This document shows, piece after piece, positions 16,633 to 26,264 of a stretch of DNA of 49,758 bases. The translations under genes and the position numbers were made by a program. Position 1 is the stretch's first letter, and the number at the start of each line of letters is the position of its first letter. Under the pieces are notes generated by a model. It ran no database searches and was not told where the DNA came from. It worked only from the letters and a program-made list of their open reading frames with translations. The stretch spans positions 1 through 49,758 of the forward strand of contig CAJUMS010000011.1 of NCBI GenBank assembly GCA_910587465.1, read 5' to 3'. Source of the DNA: an uncultured Oscillospiraceae bacterium (lineage in GTDB: Bacteria; Bacillota; Clostridia; Oscillospirales; Ruminococcaceae).

Positions 16633-16661
16633 TTGAAAAATATTTTTGGATGGTGTATAAT
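16633..16661 (+). promoter_or_regulatory. sigma-A-type promoter of the fla/che operon
   Basis: TTGAAA (16633-16638), 17-nt spacer, TATAAT (16656-16661), giving a leader of about 85 nt before flgB. The AT-rich stretch 16333-16632 between this and the trp promoter holds no gene that I can support. It has a small dyad TGGTA-TTTTG-TACCA that could be a regulator site, unproven. Confidence 0.75.
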
Positions 16662-16751
16662 AGAGTATGGACAATTGCAGACCAAGGGAGCAGTATGCTT
16701 TGAAATATTGTCTCATGTTAATAAAATATTATGTCAGAGAGGTATTAAATT

Positions 16752-17117
16752 ATGGCACTGTTTGATACGACGGCTTTCAGAATACTTGAGCAGGGTGCCG
16801 CTGTTATGTGGCAGAGAAACAAGGTCATTCAGGAGAATATATCGAATCAGGATACCCCGGACTATAACTGTAAGTATCTTGATTTCGGAGGTATATTGAA
16901 GGATAAGCTCCGCGCGGACGGTTCTGTTAAAAAGGAACTCAACCTCGCTACGCAGCTCCGAATCGACAAGCTGACGAGCGACCAGGGCGACCGCAACAAT
17001 GTCGACAGCGACGTTCAGCAGGCGGAAATGCTGAAGACCCAGTATCAGCTGGATGCGATCATAAACCAGATGAACGGAAACTTTACGCGTATCAGAAGCG
17101 CTATAGTAACCAAGTAA
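16752..17117 (+). CDS. flgB: flagellar basal-body rod protein FlgB
   Basis: 121 residues. Proximal rod subunit, exported through the flagellar type III system. N-terminal D0 helix ending in the rod-family motif ENISNQDTPDY (about 28-38) and a C-terminal amphipathic helix ending in IRSAIVTK. The ATG follows AGAGAGG. First gene of the large fla/che operon; flgC follows 20 nt later. Confidence 0.93.
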   Translation: MALFDTTAFRILEQGAAVMWQRNKVIQENISNQDTPDYNCKYLDFGGILKDKLRADGSVKKELNLATQLRIDKLTSDQGDRNNVDSDVQQAEMLKTQYQLDAIINQMNGNFTRIRSAIVTK

Positions 17118-17137
17118 TGTAGGAACGGAGGAATATC

Positions 17138-17596
17138 ATGGCATTTTTAAGCTCGCTTAACATTCCGCTGTCGGGTATGACCGCGCAGCGCTTCAGACTT
17201 GATATAATCGCGCAGAACGTTGACAACGCGCATAACTTCGCGACCACCGCCGAAGAGGTATACAAACGCCAGATGGTGGTTTTTCATGAGGATAAGTCCT
17301 TTAAGAAGATCCTGCGTAACCATATGGGCGAGGGTGAGTCGTATATGTACAAATATAAGCAGCTCAAGGGTGTGCAGGCTACTAGAGTGGTTGAAGACCC
17401 CACTCCCGCCGAGCCCGTTTACAGCCCTAATAACCCTCTTGCGGATGAGTACGGCTATGTTTACGAGTCGAACGTCGATGTCGCTATCGAGGAAATGGAT
17501 GCCATTGAGGCTCAGAACTCGTTCAACGCCTGCAAATCCATGTACGAGGCAATGCAGGCTATGATACAGGCTTCGCTGAATATCGGCAAGGGCTGA
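17138..17596 (+). CDS. flgC: flagellar basal-body rod protein FlgC
   Basis: 152 residues. Rod protein with the typical SGMTAQRFRLDIIAQNVDNA N-terminal helix (about 13-32) and a C-terminal heptad-like helix. The usual ANANT motif reads DNAHNFATT here. The ribosome site CGGAGGA is close to consensus. Partner of FlgB in the proximal rod. Confidence 0.93.
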   Translation: MAFLSSLNIPLSGMTAQRFRLDIIAQNVDNAHNFATTAEEVYKRQMVVFHEDKSFKKILRNHMGEGESYMYKYKQLKGVQATRVVEDPTPAEPVYSPNNPLADEYGYVYESNVDVAIEEMDAIEAQNSFNACKSMYEAMQAMIQASLNIGKG

Positions 17597-17643
17597 TAAT
17601 TATAGCCGTTGATCAGTTGATTTAATTTGAAAGGATACATATT

Positions 17644-17982
17644 ATGATTTCGTATAATATCCCGCTTCAGTCGGCGGACACTCTTGACAGGCTTGACAGA
17701 ATGGTTCGCATGAACCGTATGCGTTCTATGGATGATGAGTATGTGGAGGTCAACGTTGAAAATGCGTCGTTCCTCGATATATTCAAGGGTCTTGTTAATG
17801 AAGTCGTTGAGACGAATGAGCAGGTAGATCGCGACGCTATCGACCTGCTGCTCGGCAACATCGACGATCTCGCGACCGTGCAGGCGAACATCGAAAAGGC
17901 GAACACCGCCGTTGATGTTCTTGTAACGGTAAAAAACGAGGTTCTCAGCGCATATAACTCTATTATAAATATGCAAATTTAA
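17644..17982 (+). CDS. fliE: flagellar hook-basal body protein FliE
   Basis: 112 residues. Links the MS ring to the rod. Mostly helical, with the family pattern SFLDIFKGLVNEVVETNE near 40-57 and a C-terminal segment VKNEVLSAYNSIINMQI. Length is typical. Preceded by GAAAGGA; fliF follows after 36 nt. Confidence 0.9.
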   Translation: MISYNIPLQSADTLDRLDRMVRMNRMRSMDDEYVEVNVENASFLDIFKGLVNEVVETNEQVDRDAIDLLLGNIDDLATVQANIEKANTAVDVLVTVKNEVLSAYNSIINMQI

Positions 17983-18018
17983 ATAGCGTAAAAACGTTAT
18001 TTCGGAGGCATCTTTTAA

Positions 18019-19680
18019 ATGAATGAAAGAGTAAAAAAGGTTACTACCTTTGTTAAGGACAAGTGGACGGGCTTTTCAAAGGCTGTCAAAATAATGGTCG
18101 TGGCAATACCCGTTGCATTGATTGCGATAATCATTATTCTGGCGATCCTGCTCAGCCACAAGGACGAAGTAGTCCTGTATTCGGGTCTTACCACAGCTGA
18201 GCAGGGTGAGATTGCCGCAGCTATCACGGAGCTTGGCGTAACCGATGTTCGCGTTAAGTCAAACGGCGACGTTGTAGTTCCCGATGATCAGGTAGATTAT
18301 TTGCGTATGCAGTTGGCGGTGCAGGGTTTCCCGAAAAGCGGTTCCAACTACGATATCTGGAACGACGGTATAGATCTGTGGTCAACCGATAAGGATAAGC
18401 AGGAGGTACAGCGTCAGCAGCGCGAGACGCAGATAGGGGCGGCGCTGACAAATCTGAAGGCGGTAAGGACAGCAACAGTGCGTCTGGATATCCCGACTAC
18501 CAAGGATTATGTCATCACCGAGACTGAGGAGATTCCGACCTGTTCCGTTCAGCTTGAGTTGGCGGGCGAGGAAGAACTGACATATGCTGAGGTACGCGCG
18601 ATATACAATCTCGTTACCTCAAGTGTTTATGGACTTACAAGAGATAATGTTTCCATTACCGATACATATTTGCGTAACTACGATTGGGTATCACCCGAGG
18701 AAGAGGCGGCGGGCTTTGAAGATAAGTCGGGTGTTTCCGTTGGCAGACGCCGTTTGCAATTCCAGCATGAGATGGAAACGGCTATCAAGCAGAGTATTGA
18801 TGCTATGATGACCAAGATCTGGGGAAAGAACGGCTATGCGCTTAATGTGTCCGCTTCGCTCAATTTTGACGACGTTGAGAAAACCGATACCTATTATTAT
18901 CCAAGCGGTGACGGGAATACGGGCGTTCTCAACCACGATCAGTATATAAAGGAGAGCATTAACGGTGCAGTCGCAGGCGGTCTGGTGGGAGTTACTCCCA
19001 ACGGAGATCAGTCTCCCGAGTATCCCACGCTCGACGATTTGGACGAGGGCGAGGACTTTTATTATGAGAAGAACGAGCGTCAGTTCGATGTTTCCAATGT
19101 TATTACTAAGATAAAGGGTGACGGCTACAAGATCGATAAGCTCTCTGTGGGCGTTGCTATCAATACCGCTGAAATGACGCAGTTAGAGCGTGATTATGTG
19201 GCAAGCATGGTCGCGGACGCTGTCGGCGCGGAGGTTGACAATGTAACCGTTTACAATACGCCGTTTGCCCTCACGGGCACGGGCGGTACGACGGTTGGCG
19301 TGGGCGATGAGGGTATCTTCACAAGACCGTTTGATACTTACCGCAACGTTCTGCTGATCGTTGTCATAGCGCTTGGTATTATCCTAATCGCATTGCTTAT
19401 TTTGTCGCTCTGCATGAGCAGAAGCCGCAAGAAGAAGATCAGACGCAGGCAGGAGCAGGCGCTCGCTGCGGCACAGGCTGCGGCGGCTGCCGATGTATAC
19501 AATGGAGGTGCTGAGCGCGAAATGCCTCAGGATATTGACTTCAACATAGCGAGCCTTACAGAGGAGGCGGGCAAGGAATCTCGCGAAACCATCCTCAAGC
19601 GTGAGATCGCAGACTTTGCGAAAACCAGCCCGGAGATCGTGGCTTCCATTATCAAAAATATGCTGCGTGAGGAAGGCTGA
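18019..19680 (+). CDS. fliF: flagellar MS-ring protein FliF
   Basis: 553 residues. Forms the membrane ring on which rod and switch are built. An N-terminal transmembrane helix (about 25-50) is followed by the ring-building YscJ/FliF domains, with YSGL at 55-58. A second transmembrane helix lies near 440-462, and the cytoplasmic C-terminus (about 520-553, ending KNMLREEG) is the FliG-binding part. Full length. CGGAGGC precedes the ATG. Confidence 0.95.
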   Translation: MNERVKKVTTFVKDKWTGFSKAVKIMVVAIPVALIAIIIILAILLSHKDEVVLYSGLTTAEQGEIAAAITELGVTDVRVKSNGDVVVPDDQVDYLRMQLAVQGFPKSGSNYDIWNDGIDLWSTDKDKQEVQRQQRETQIGAALTNLKAVRTATVRLDIPTTKDYVITETEEIPTCSVQLELAGEEELTYAEVRAIYNLVTSSVYGLTRDNVSITDTYLRNYDWVSPEEEAAGFEDKSGVSVGRRRLQFQHEMETAIKQSIDAMMTKIWGKNGYALNVSASLNFDDVEKTDTYYYPSGDGNTGVLNHDQYIKESINGAVAGGLVGVTPNGDQSPEYPTLDDLDEGEDFYYEKNERQFDVSNVITKIKGDGYKIDKLSVGVAINTAEMTQLERDYVASMVADAVGAEVDNVTVYNTPFALTGTGGTTVGVGDEGIFTRPFDTYRNVLLIVVIALGIILIALLILSLCMSRSRKKKIRRRQEQALAAAQAAAAADVYNGGAEREMPQDIDFNIASLTEEAGKESRETILKREIADFAKTSPEIVASIIKNMLREEG

Positions 19681-19751
19681 GTCAAATAAATTTTCGGCTG
19701 CCGTAATGCCGCGGTGACCGTAACGGCGCTGAGCCGTTGGGAGGGAATTTA

Positions 19752-20774
19752 ATGGCAGGAAATGAAAACAAGTCGGGCGAGCTGACCGCCGCGCAAAAAA
19801 CTGCGTTGGTTCTCGCTTCAATGGGAGCGGAGAACGCTTCCGCGATATACAAGCATCTGTCGGACGACGATGTTGAGTCGATTTCCGTGGAGCTTGCGCG
19901 TATGGAGTATCACCCCATTGAAGTGGTCGAGGAGGTACTCAACGAATTTTATGAGCTGTGTCTAACGCAGAAGGTTGTTGCGGAGGGCGGTCTGGATTAC
20001 GCGAGGAGCGTACTCGAAAAGGCGTTCGGAGCGGATGCGGCAAACGCGTTGCTCAACCGTATAACCAAGCAGCTTGAAACTAAGTCGTTTGATTTCGTGA
20101 GAAAGGCGGACTACAAGAACCTGCTGGCTATTGTTCAGAACGAGCACCCGCAGACCATCGCGCTTATCTTGTCATACGCGAGAACGGATCAGGCGTCCGC
20201 TATCCTGTCGGAGCTTCCCAGGGAAAAACGCGTTGAGGTAGTAGAGCGCATCGCGAATATGGACAGAGCGTCACCGGAGGTCGTAAAGGCTATCGAGGGC
20301 TCTCTCGAAAAGAAGTTCGCGACGCTTGCAAGCACCGATTCCATGGAGGTCGGCGGTATCAACTATGTTGCGGAGATTATGAATAACGTAGACCGCGCGA
20401 CCGAGAAATACATTTTCGATGAGTTGTCCGCGCGTGACCAGAAGCTGGCAGACCTCATCAAGCAGAAGATGTTCGTATTCGAGGACATTGTCAAGCTCGA
20501 TTCCAAGGATATCCAGGAATTCGTCAAGCAGGTGGACTCCAAGGACCTTGCGGTTGCTATCAAGGGGTCTACGCAGGAGGTTGCGGAGTGTATCTTCGCA
20601 AACATCTCCTCTCGTGCCAGAGAGAACCTGCAGGCGGATATCGAGTATTTGCATAACGTCCGTATGCGTGACGTTGACGAGGCGCAGCAGCGTATCGTCG
20701 GCATCATTAGACGTCTTGAGCAGGAAGGCACGATCACAATTTCCCGCGGTGGCAGTGATGAAATTATTGCTTAA
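19752..20774 (+). CDS. fliG: flagellar motor switch protein FliG
   Basis: 340 residues from the ATG at 19752. An in-frame TTG at 19737 lies upstream of the ribosome site GGGAGGG and is rejected. N-terminal domain binds FliF, middle domain carries the EHPQTIALIL signature, and the C-terminal torque domain has the charged helix with FVFEDIVKLD and ARENLQ. It interacts with the MotA loop. The 71-nt gap after fliF holds a GC-rich hairpin. Confidence 0.95.
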   Translation: MAGNENKSGELTAAQKTALVLASMGAENASAIYKHLSDDDVESISVELARMEYHPIEVVEEVLNEFYELCLTQKVVAEGGLDYARSVLEKAFGADAANALLNRITKQLETKSFDFVRKADYKNLLAIVQNEHPQTIALILSYARTDQASAILSELPREKRVEVVERIANMDRASPEVVKAIEGSLEKKFATLASTDSMEVGGINYVAEIMNNVDRATEKYIFDELSARDQKLADLIKQKMFVFEDIVKLDSKDIQEFVKQVDSKDLAVAIKGSTQEVAECIFANISSRARENLQADIEYLHNVRMRDVDEAQQRIVGIIRRLEQEGTITISRGGSDEIIA

Positions 20775-20810
20775 AAGCGGATCTAATCGCCGTGATTCGG
20801 AGGGATTTTA

Positions 20811-21776
20811 TTGGGCGTATTGAAATACAGCTCCGTTAGATACGGCGGAAGCGGCGTTGACATCGCGAATACCGTGGACATCCGCAAGCCGCAGACAATG
20901 CTTGAGGAGTTGCAAAAGCAGTCCGAGGAGGAAATGACCAAGGAAGAGGAGGCAGCTCCCGTTGAGCCTAGATTTTCGGTTGAGGAGATACTTGCTCAGC
21001 GTGAAACGGAGCTGATACTTCGTGAACGCGGTATAGAAGATCGCGAGAATGAGCTTGCCGCTTTAAAGGCAATGTACATAGAGCAGGGCAAAGAGGTCAT
21101 TCTTGAGGCGAAACGGCGTGCCGAGGGAATTGTGCAGAGCGCCGAACATCAGGCGGCCGAGATCATAAGCGACGCTGAGCAGAATCGTGACGACGTGTTT
21201 ATCAAGGCTCGTGCCGAGGGCTACGAGCAGGGTAAGAAGGACGGAGTTGCGGCTTGCCTTAAGGCGGGACAGGGAATTCTCGACGAGGCAAAGGAATATT
21301 CAGAGCGTATCAACGATCAGAAAACGGAGCTTTTCGAGCGTTATGAAAAGGAAATTTATGAGACTGTCATGGAGATCGCCAATAAGGTAACTCTCGGCAG
21401 TATGAGCGTAAAGGACGGTACGGCGGCGAAAAAGCTAATCAAGAAAGCCGCGAAGGAGTTCCGAAACGCGCAGCTTATCCGCATTACGTTGGATGAGAAC
21501 GGCGCATCCACGCAGCTTGCAGGCGACTATGAGTATCTTAAGGAGCTTTGTCCTAATGCCGAGCACGTTGAGGTCGAACTGCTGAAAGACGCGGAGGTCG
21601 GAACGGTTATCGTCGACAACGGTGAGGAGATTACCGATGCAGGTATCCAGACGCAGCTTAAGATGATTAAGGAGATCGGCGACGGAAAGTTCCGCACAAG
21701 TACACCAAGAAGACGTAAAAAGACTGCCGAACCCGAGAAAATTTCGGAGACAGAGGAAGACGGCAGCGATGAATAA
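20811..21776 (+). CDS. fliH: flagellar assembly protein FliH
   Basis: 321 residues with a TTG start at 20811 behind CGGAGGG. An N-terminal acidic stretch, a long central coiled coil (about 55-165, rich in Glu, Ala and Gln) and a C-terminal domain resembling V-type ATPase stator subunits (about 170-275). It binds the FliI ATPase and guides it to the export gate. The C-terminal tail (about 280-321) is basic then acidic and low in complexity. The sequence is typically variable; the call relies on coiled coil, C-domain and position between fliG and fliI. Confidence 0.9.
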   Translation: MGVLKYSSVRYGGSGVDIANTVDIRKPQTMLEELQKQSEEEMTKEEEAAPVEPRFSVEEILAQRETELILRERGIEDRENELAALKAMYIEQGKEVILEAKRRAEGIVQSAEHQAAEIISDAEQNRDDVFIKARAEGYEQGKKDGVAACLKAGQGILDEAKEYSERINDQKTELFERYEKEIYETVMEIANKVTLGSMSVKDGTAAKKLIKKAAKEFRNAQLIRITLDENGASTQLAGDYEYLKELCPNAEHVEVELLKDAEVGTVIVDNGEEITDAGIQTQLKMIKEIGDGKFRTSTPRRRKKTAEPEKISETEEDGSDE

Positions 21777-21794
21777 CCCGGCGGAGGAACGATA

Positions 21795-23111
21795 ATGCTG
21801 AATTTGACTGCATTCCGAGAGGATATCGAAAATAGCGATCTGTTCCGCTATATGGGAAAAATTGAAAAAATCGTAGGCATGACTATCGAGGCGAGCGGCC
21901 CCGCCTGCAATATCGGCGATGTGTGCCGCATTTTCTCCAAAGATATGTCATCATATATAAAAGCTGAGGTAGTAGGCTTTAACAAGAGCAATATCCTGCT
22001 GATGCCGTATACCGAAATAGAGGGTATAGGTCCCGGAAGTATTGTTGACAATACGGGAGATAAACTCAATGTCAAGACCGGATGGGAGCTTGTAGGCAGG
22101 ATCGTTGACGCAATGGGAAATCCGCTTGACGGCGGCTCTGAGATAAACTATACCGATGAGGTATCAATTACGGGTATTCCCGTTAATCCGTTCACAAGAC
22201 CGCCAATTCACGAAACAATTGAGCTTGGTGTAAAGGCGATTGACGGAATGCTTACTATGGGTAAAGGACAAAGAATGGGCATTTTCGCGGGCTCAGGCGT
22301 CGGAAAATCCACGCTTATGGGCATGATAGCGCGAAAGGTCAAGGCGGACGTCAACGTTATCGCTCTTGTTGGCGAGCGTGGTCGTGAGGTTCGTGAGTTT
22401 ATAGAGCGCGATTTGGGGCCCGAGGGCATGGCGAGGTCGGTGTTGGTGGTTGCAACATCTGATCAGCCTGCTATGATGAGGAGCAAGTGTCCGCTCACCG
22501 CGACGGCTATCGCAGAGTATTTCATGAAGCAGGGCAAGGACGTGCTGTTGATGATGGACAGTCTTACACGTTACGCGATGGCGTTGCGTGAGGTCGGTCT
22601 GTCAACTGGCGAGCCGCCTATTGCAAGAGGCTACACTCCGTCTATTTACAGTGCGATGCCGAAACTTCTCGAGCGAGCGGGGAACTTTCCCGAGGGCTCT
22701 ATCACGGGCATTTACACGGTTCTTGTCGAGGGTGACGATACGAACGAGCCGATAGCGGATACAGTCCGCGGTATAATTGACGGACACATCATATTATCGC
22801 GCAAAATAGCGGCGCAGAATCATTATCCCGCTATTGACATACTGTCGAGCGTTTCACGACTTATGAGCGAGATAGCAACGCCGATCCACAAGGACGCGGC
22901 GGGACGGCTCAGAAATCTGCTGTCGCTCTACAACAGCAACTTCGACCTTATCTCGATCGGCGCGTACAAGCACGGCACAAACCCGCAGCTTGACGAGGCG
23001 ATCAACAAGATAGATGCGATAAACGGTTTTCTTATGCAGTCGGTAGACGACAGCGTGGGATTTGACGAGACCGTTCAGCGGCTGATCGAAGCGGTAAGCG
23101 ACAAAAAGTAA
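21795..23111 (+). CDS. fliI: flagellar export ATPase FliI
   Basis: 438 residues, F1-beta-like. Walker A in GIFAGSGVGKST near 166-177 and Walker B in VLLMMDSLTRYAMA near 252-265, followed by GYTPS. Full length. Energises or loads the type III export of flagellar subunits together with FliH and FliJ. The ATG follows GGAGGAACG. Confidence 0.96.
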   Translation: MLNLTAFREDIENSDLFRYMGKIEKIVGMTIEASGPACNIGDVCRIFSKDMSSYIKAEVVGFNKSNILLMPYTEIEGIGPGSIVDNTGDKLNVKTGWELVGRIVDAMGNPLDGGSEINYTDEVSITGIPVNPFTRPPIHETIELGVKAIDGMLTMGKGQRMGIFAGSGVGKSTLMGMIARKVKADVNVIALVGERGREVREFIERDLGPEGMARSVLVVATSDQPAMMRSKCPLTATAIAEYFMKQGKDVLLMMDSLTRYAMALREVGLSTGEPPIARGYTPSIYSAMPKLLERAGNFPEGSITGIYTVLVEGDDTNEPIADTVRGIIDGHIILSRKIAAQNHYPAIDILSSVSRLMSEIATPIHKDAAGRLRNLLSLYNSNFDLISIGAYKHGTNPQLDEAINKIDAINGFLMQSVDDSVGFDETVQRLIEAVSDKK

Positions 23112-23126
23112 TAAAGGGTGATATTG

Positions 23127-23576
23127 TTGAAGAAATTTCAGTTCTCACTGCAAAAGCTGATGGACTTCCGCGAGCAGGAGCTTGACAGGCAAAAGAACAC
23201 GCTGTCAATGTTACAGGCGGATCTCAGGCGAATTCAGGAGGCGCGCGAGGTGCTTCTCGATAAGGTCGACGAGCAGAGCGAGCAACTTGAAAGAGTGTGC
23301 AGATTAGGCTCATCGGCATCGGATATTGCAATGAGAAAGCGTTATATTGTAACGCTTCAGCAGGAAATTCACTTAAAGGAACAGCAGGCACTGCAAAAGC
23401 AGCAGGAGATCGAGCAGCAGCTCGGTGTTGTCGTTGAAGCGACAAAGGACGTAAAGACCCTTGAAAAGCTTGAGGAAAAGCAGCTTGAGGAGTACAATCA
23501 TCAAGCGGGCAAGGAAAACGAGCAATTCATTGAGGAATTTGTCAGCGGACAGACGGTTCGTGCGGCAAATCAGTAA
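23127..23576 (+). CDS. fliJ: flagellar export chaperone FliJ
   Basis: 149 residues from a TTG at 23127. GTG (23118) and TTG (23124) lie just upstream in frame, but AAAGGGTG is best spaced for 23127, which gives the usual MKKFQFSLQKL beginning. Nearly all coiled coil (heptads through 10-140), rich in Gln, Glu and Lys. In the family FliJ sits in the FliI ring like the gamma stalk and links it to FlhA. Confidence 0.85.
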   Translation: MKKFQFSLQKLMDFREQELDRQKNTLSMLQADLRRIQEAREVLLDKVDEQSEQLERVCRLGSSASDIAMRKRYIVTLQQEIHLKEQQALQKQQEIEQQLGVVVEATKDVKTLEKLEEKQLEEYNHQAGKENEQFIEEFVSGQTVRAANQ

Positions 23577-23632
23577 AGTTATCAACGGCGCAAGCCTTGA
23601 TATATAAATTTTTTTGATTAGGAGGTGAAAGA

Positions 23633-25270
23633 ATGGCAGTATCTATGAACTCAAGCAGTATGCGGGCAGATTTCATGATATCCGATGCGGCGCTCCCCCA
23701 GAGAATGGCGGATATGGCAGAGGATCAGGCGGGAATGTTCGCGCAGCTGTTGAGCGACATAGGAGACGCAAAGGCAGATGTGGCAGCGGATACGGCGGTT
23801 GGCGCTGTAAAGCTCGATATGTCAAACGGCGGAAAGCAGAGCGATACTCCGACGCTTCCCGATGATGCCGGAGCCCTTGTTAAGATGATACTTAGAGGCG
23901 AGATTGATCTGAAGGATATTCCGGAGGAGCGGATCACTCCCGAGTTTCTGATGCTTCTGGCAAAGACGAAATTGTCCGAAAAGTTTGGCAAGGAAGATGA
24001 CGAGGACGAAGATCAGAACGAGGAGCTCTTTAATCCCGCCGAAGCGGTGGTTGTCGAACAGACTTTCCAGCAGGAAGTGTCAAATATGATGCTTAGAGAG
24101 CTTTATATGATTCTCGAAAAGCATAACGAGCGCGAGGACGAGAACAAGGTAACGATACTCGACGGCATTTCAGAGCCGATTGACGAGACCGAAACTCTCC
24201 CGTCAATTTTGACAGCCGAGGAGCATAAGGAGTCTGATGGAGAACTTTTCGCGGAGTTTATCGACAATCTTGTCGAGACAGTTACGGAGAATCTTGAGAA
24301 CGCCGAGGAGGTCGCGGTATCGTCAAATATGGACGTGCTCGTACCGAGTGAGAATGCGGACGTACCCGAGGTAGTTGTGCATGACGCTGCGGTGAACGAG
24401 ATGCAGACCGTTGAATCCCCGAAGTCTGAAATGCTGACGGAGCAGCCGGTAGCGGTTCAAGCGTCGGTATCGCTGAACGAGCAGACCGCGGAAACAACGG
24501 CACAGCAGTCTATCCCCATCGAGGAGTTTACCGTAAAGACAGTAAAGACCGAAAAGCCCGAGATCGCGGAAAATGCTGTTCAGCAGCAGGAGATTGAGGA
24601 GCCCGTGGTCGTTAAGGTAGTTACGCGAAACGAAAACGCGCAGCAGCTTGACAAGACGGCAGACGAAGCGCCCAAGGTGGCAGATATCCGTCCCGAGCGT
24701 GTAAAGTCGGCGACCGAGGAGCTTGAAATGCTCAGGAACGCCAAAGCTAAGGCAGCAAATCCCGTCGAGGAGGAATTCGAGGTCAAGCCCGAGAACACGA
24801 CGCAGCCGCTTAACGCGGATTCGCCGATAGTTTTCAAAAAGGACGACGGCAGCGAGATCGAGGTTCGTCCGAGCGACATTATTGATCAGACCGTAAAGCT
24901 GGTCGAAAAGGCAGTAACCGAGAACGATGACAAGACCGAATACAGCCTTGTGCTTAATCCCGAGGAGCTTGGAAAGATCACAGTAAAGCTCACCAAGGCT
25001 GCCGACGGCGCGGTATCCGTTACGATTATGGCGGAGAACGCAAGAACGCAGCGCATCATTGAGCAGCACAGCAACCTTATGCAGAATGATTTGCGCTCCA
25101 ACGGTGTTAATCTTGAAAGCTGGCAGACGGTCAACGAGCGTCAGCAGGAAACTCTGGCGCAGGACTACAATGGCAGCAGCAAGAACCCATATTACCGCAA
25201 TGACGATAACAGCGCGGAGGATAATTCCGACGACAAATCATCGTTTGCGGAGATCATAGCTTCTATGTAA
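23633..25270 (+). CDS. fliK: flagellar hook-length control protein FliK
   Basis: 545 residues. The N-terminal three quarters are low-complexity, rich in Glu, Val, Ala and Thr, and act as the secreted ruler in this family. The conserved C-terminal domain (about 430-510) has LVLNPEELGKITVKL and the VNLESWQTVN end that signals FlhB to switch from hook to filament export. Ribosome site AGGAGGTG. The length matches a long hook; the ruler region is naturally variable. Confidence 0.9.
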   Translation: MAVSMNSSSMRADFMISDAALPQRMADMAEDQAGMFAQLLSDIGDAKADVAADTAVGAVKLDMSNGGKQSDTPTLPDDAGALVKMILRGEIDLKDIPEERITPEFLMLLAKTKLSEKFGKEDDEDEDQNEELFNPAEAVVVEQTFQQEVSNMMLRELYMILEKHNEREDENKVTILDGISEPIDETETLPSILTAEEHKESDGELFAEFIDNLVETVTENLENAEEVAVSSNMDVLVPSENADVPEVVVHDAAVNEMQTVESPKSEMLTEQPVAVQASVSLNEQTAETTAQQSIPIEEFTVKTVKTEKPEIAENAVQQQEIEEPVVVKVVTRNENAQQLDKTADEAPKVADIRPERVKSATEELEMLRNAKAKAANPVEEEFEVKPENTTQPLNADSPIVFKKDDGSEIEVRPSDIIDQTVKLVEKAVTENDDKTEYSLVLNPEELGKITVKLTKAADGAVSVTIMAENARTQRIIEQHSNLMQNDLRSNGVNLESWQTVNERQQETLAQDYNGSSKNPYYRNDDNSAEDNSDDKSSFAEIIASM

Positions 25271-25301
25271 GCTGAATTTCTATTAAAAGGGAGGAATTTA
25301 C

Positions 25302-26210
25302 ATGGCAGATATCCCGGGCGTACTCTCATCGGCGGATCAGATGAAAGCCAATTATGAGAAGTACAGAAACAAGTACAAGGATTCTACCGAGGAGCTTGTA
25401 AACTCCGAGACTTTCCTGAACTTGATGGTAGCCGAGATGACCAACCAGGATCCGCTTGAGCCTACATCGAATACCGATTTTATCTCTCAGCTCGCACAGT
25501 TCACTCAGTTGACTTACGCGCAGGATTCCAGTAAGTTCGCAATGGCGAATTACGCGGCTACCTTGGTAGGAAAGGTTGCTACTGGTACAAAGGTGGAGGG
25601 CAAGGAGATCATTACAAAAACGGGCGTTGTCGAGTCGGTAACTCAGATGAAGAACAGCTACACGGTAAGAATTGACGGCGTTGACTTCGACATCAATAAG
25701 ATCACGGCGGTAAAGGACAAGGGAAGTGCGGATACATCAAGCGGCGTTACTTCAAACGGTCTTGCGGACAGCATTGCAAGAGCGGCGAATATGGTAGGAA
25801 TGTACGCAACAGTCAAGGTAGGAGACAACGGCACAAAGTCGGGCTTTATTGATTCTATTAAGGTCAAGGACGGCAAGATCACGGCAGTTGTTGCAGACCC
25901 CAACGGCGAATGGACCATTGAGTCGCCATTGGAGAATATTACCGAGGTCACTTATGCAACTATCGTAGATGAACCCGATAAGGATACAGGCAATGGTGAT
26001 AATGTTGATGCAGGCAAACCTCCGTCCGATGATGATCAGGAAGTTGACGGTGACAAGAACGAAACCGATGATACCAACAAAGTAACAGACACCAACAAAC
26101 CGGACGAATCCGTAAACGGCAATCCAGAGGCGTCTAACGATTCCGATGTTGATGTTAAATACCCCGGTATTATTGATCTTGGTGATCCGAATAAAACCGG
26201 CATTGATTAA
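25302..26210 (+). CDS. flgD: flagellar hook-capping protein FlgD
   Basis: 302 residues. The N-terminal FlgD signature is clear: FLNLMVAEMTNQDPLEP near 37-53 followed by ISQLAQFTQL. This part caps the growing hook. Residues about 220-302 form an unusual Asp/Asn/Lys/Thr-rich tail with almost no hydrophobic residues, ending in YPGIIDLGDPNKTGID. The usual Ig-like C-terminal domain is hard to recognise. GGGAGGA precedes the ATG. Confidence 0.9.
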   Translation: MADIPGVLSSADQMKANYEKYRNKYKDSTEELVNSETFLNLMVAEMTNQDPLEPTSNTDFISQLAQFTQLTYAQDSSKFAMANYAATLVGKVATGTKVEGKEIITKTGVVESVTQMKNSYTVRIDGVDFDINKITAVKDKGSADTSSGVTSNGLADSIARAANMVGMYATVKVGDNGTKSGFIDSIKVKDGKITAVVADPNGEWTIESPLENITEVTYATIVDEPDKDTGNGDNVDAGKPPSDDDQEVDGDKNETDDTNKVTDTNKPDESVNGNPEASNDSDVDVKYPGIIDLGDPNKTGID

Positions 26211-26264
26211 ATGATATGGATGACACATGGGATAATATCCGATTTATAAGCAAGGAGGCTTAAA

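Noticed and set aside
19737..19751. TTG start extending fliG by five codons
   Set aside because: The ribosome site GGGAGGG falls inside that extension, so the ATG at 19752 is used.
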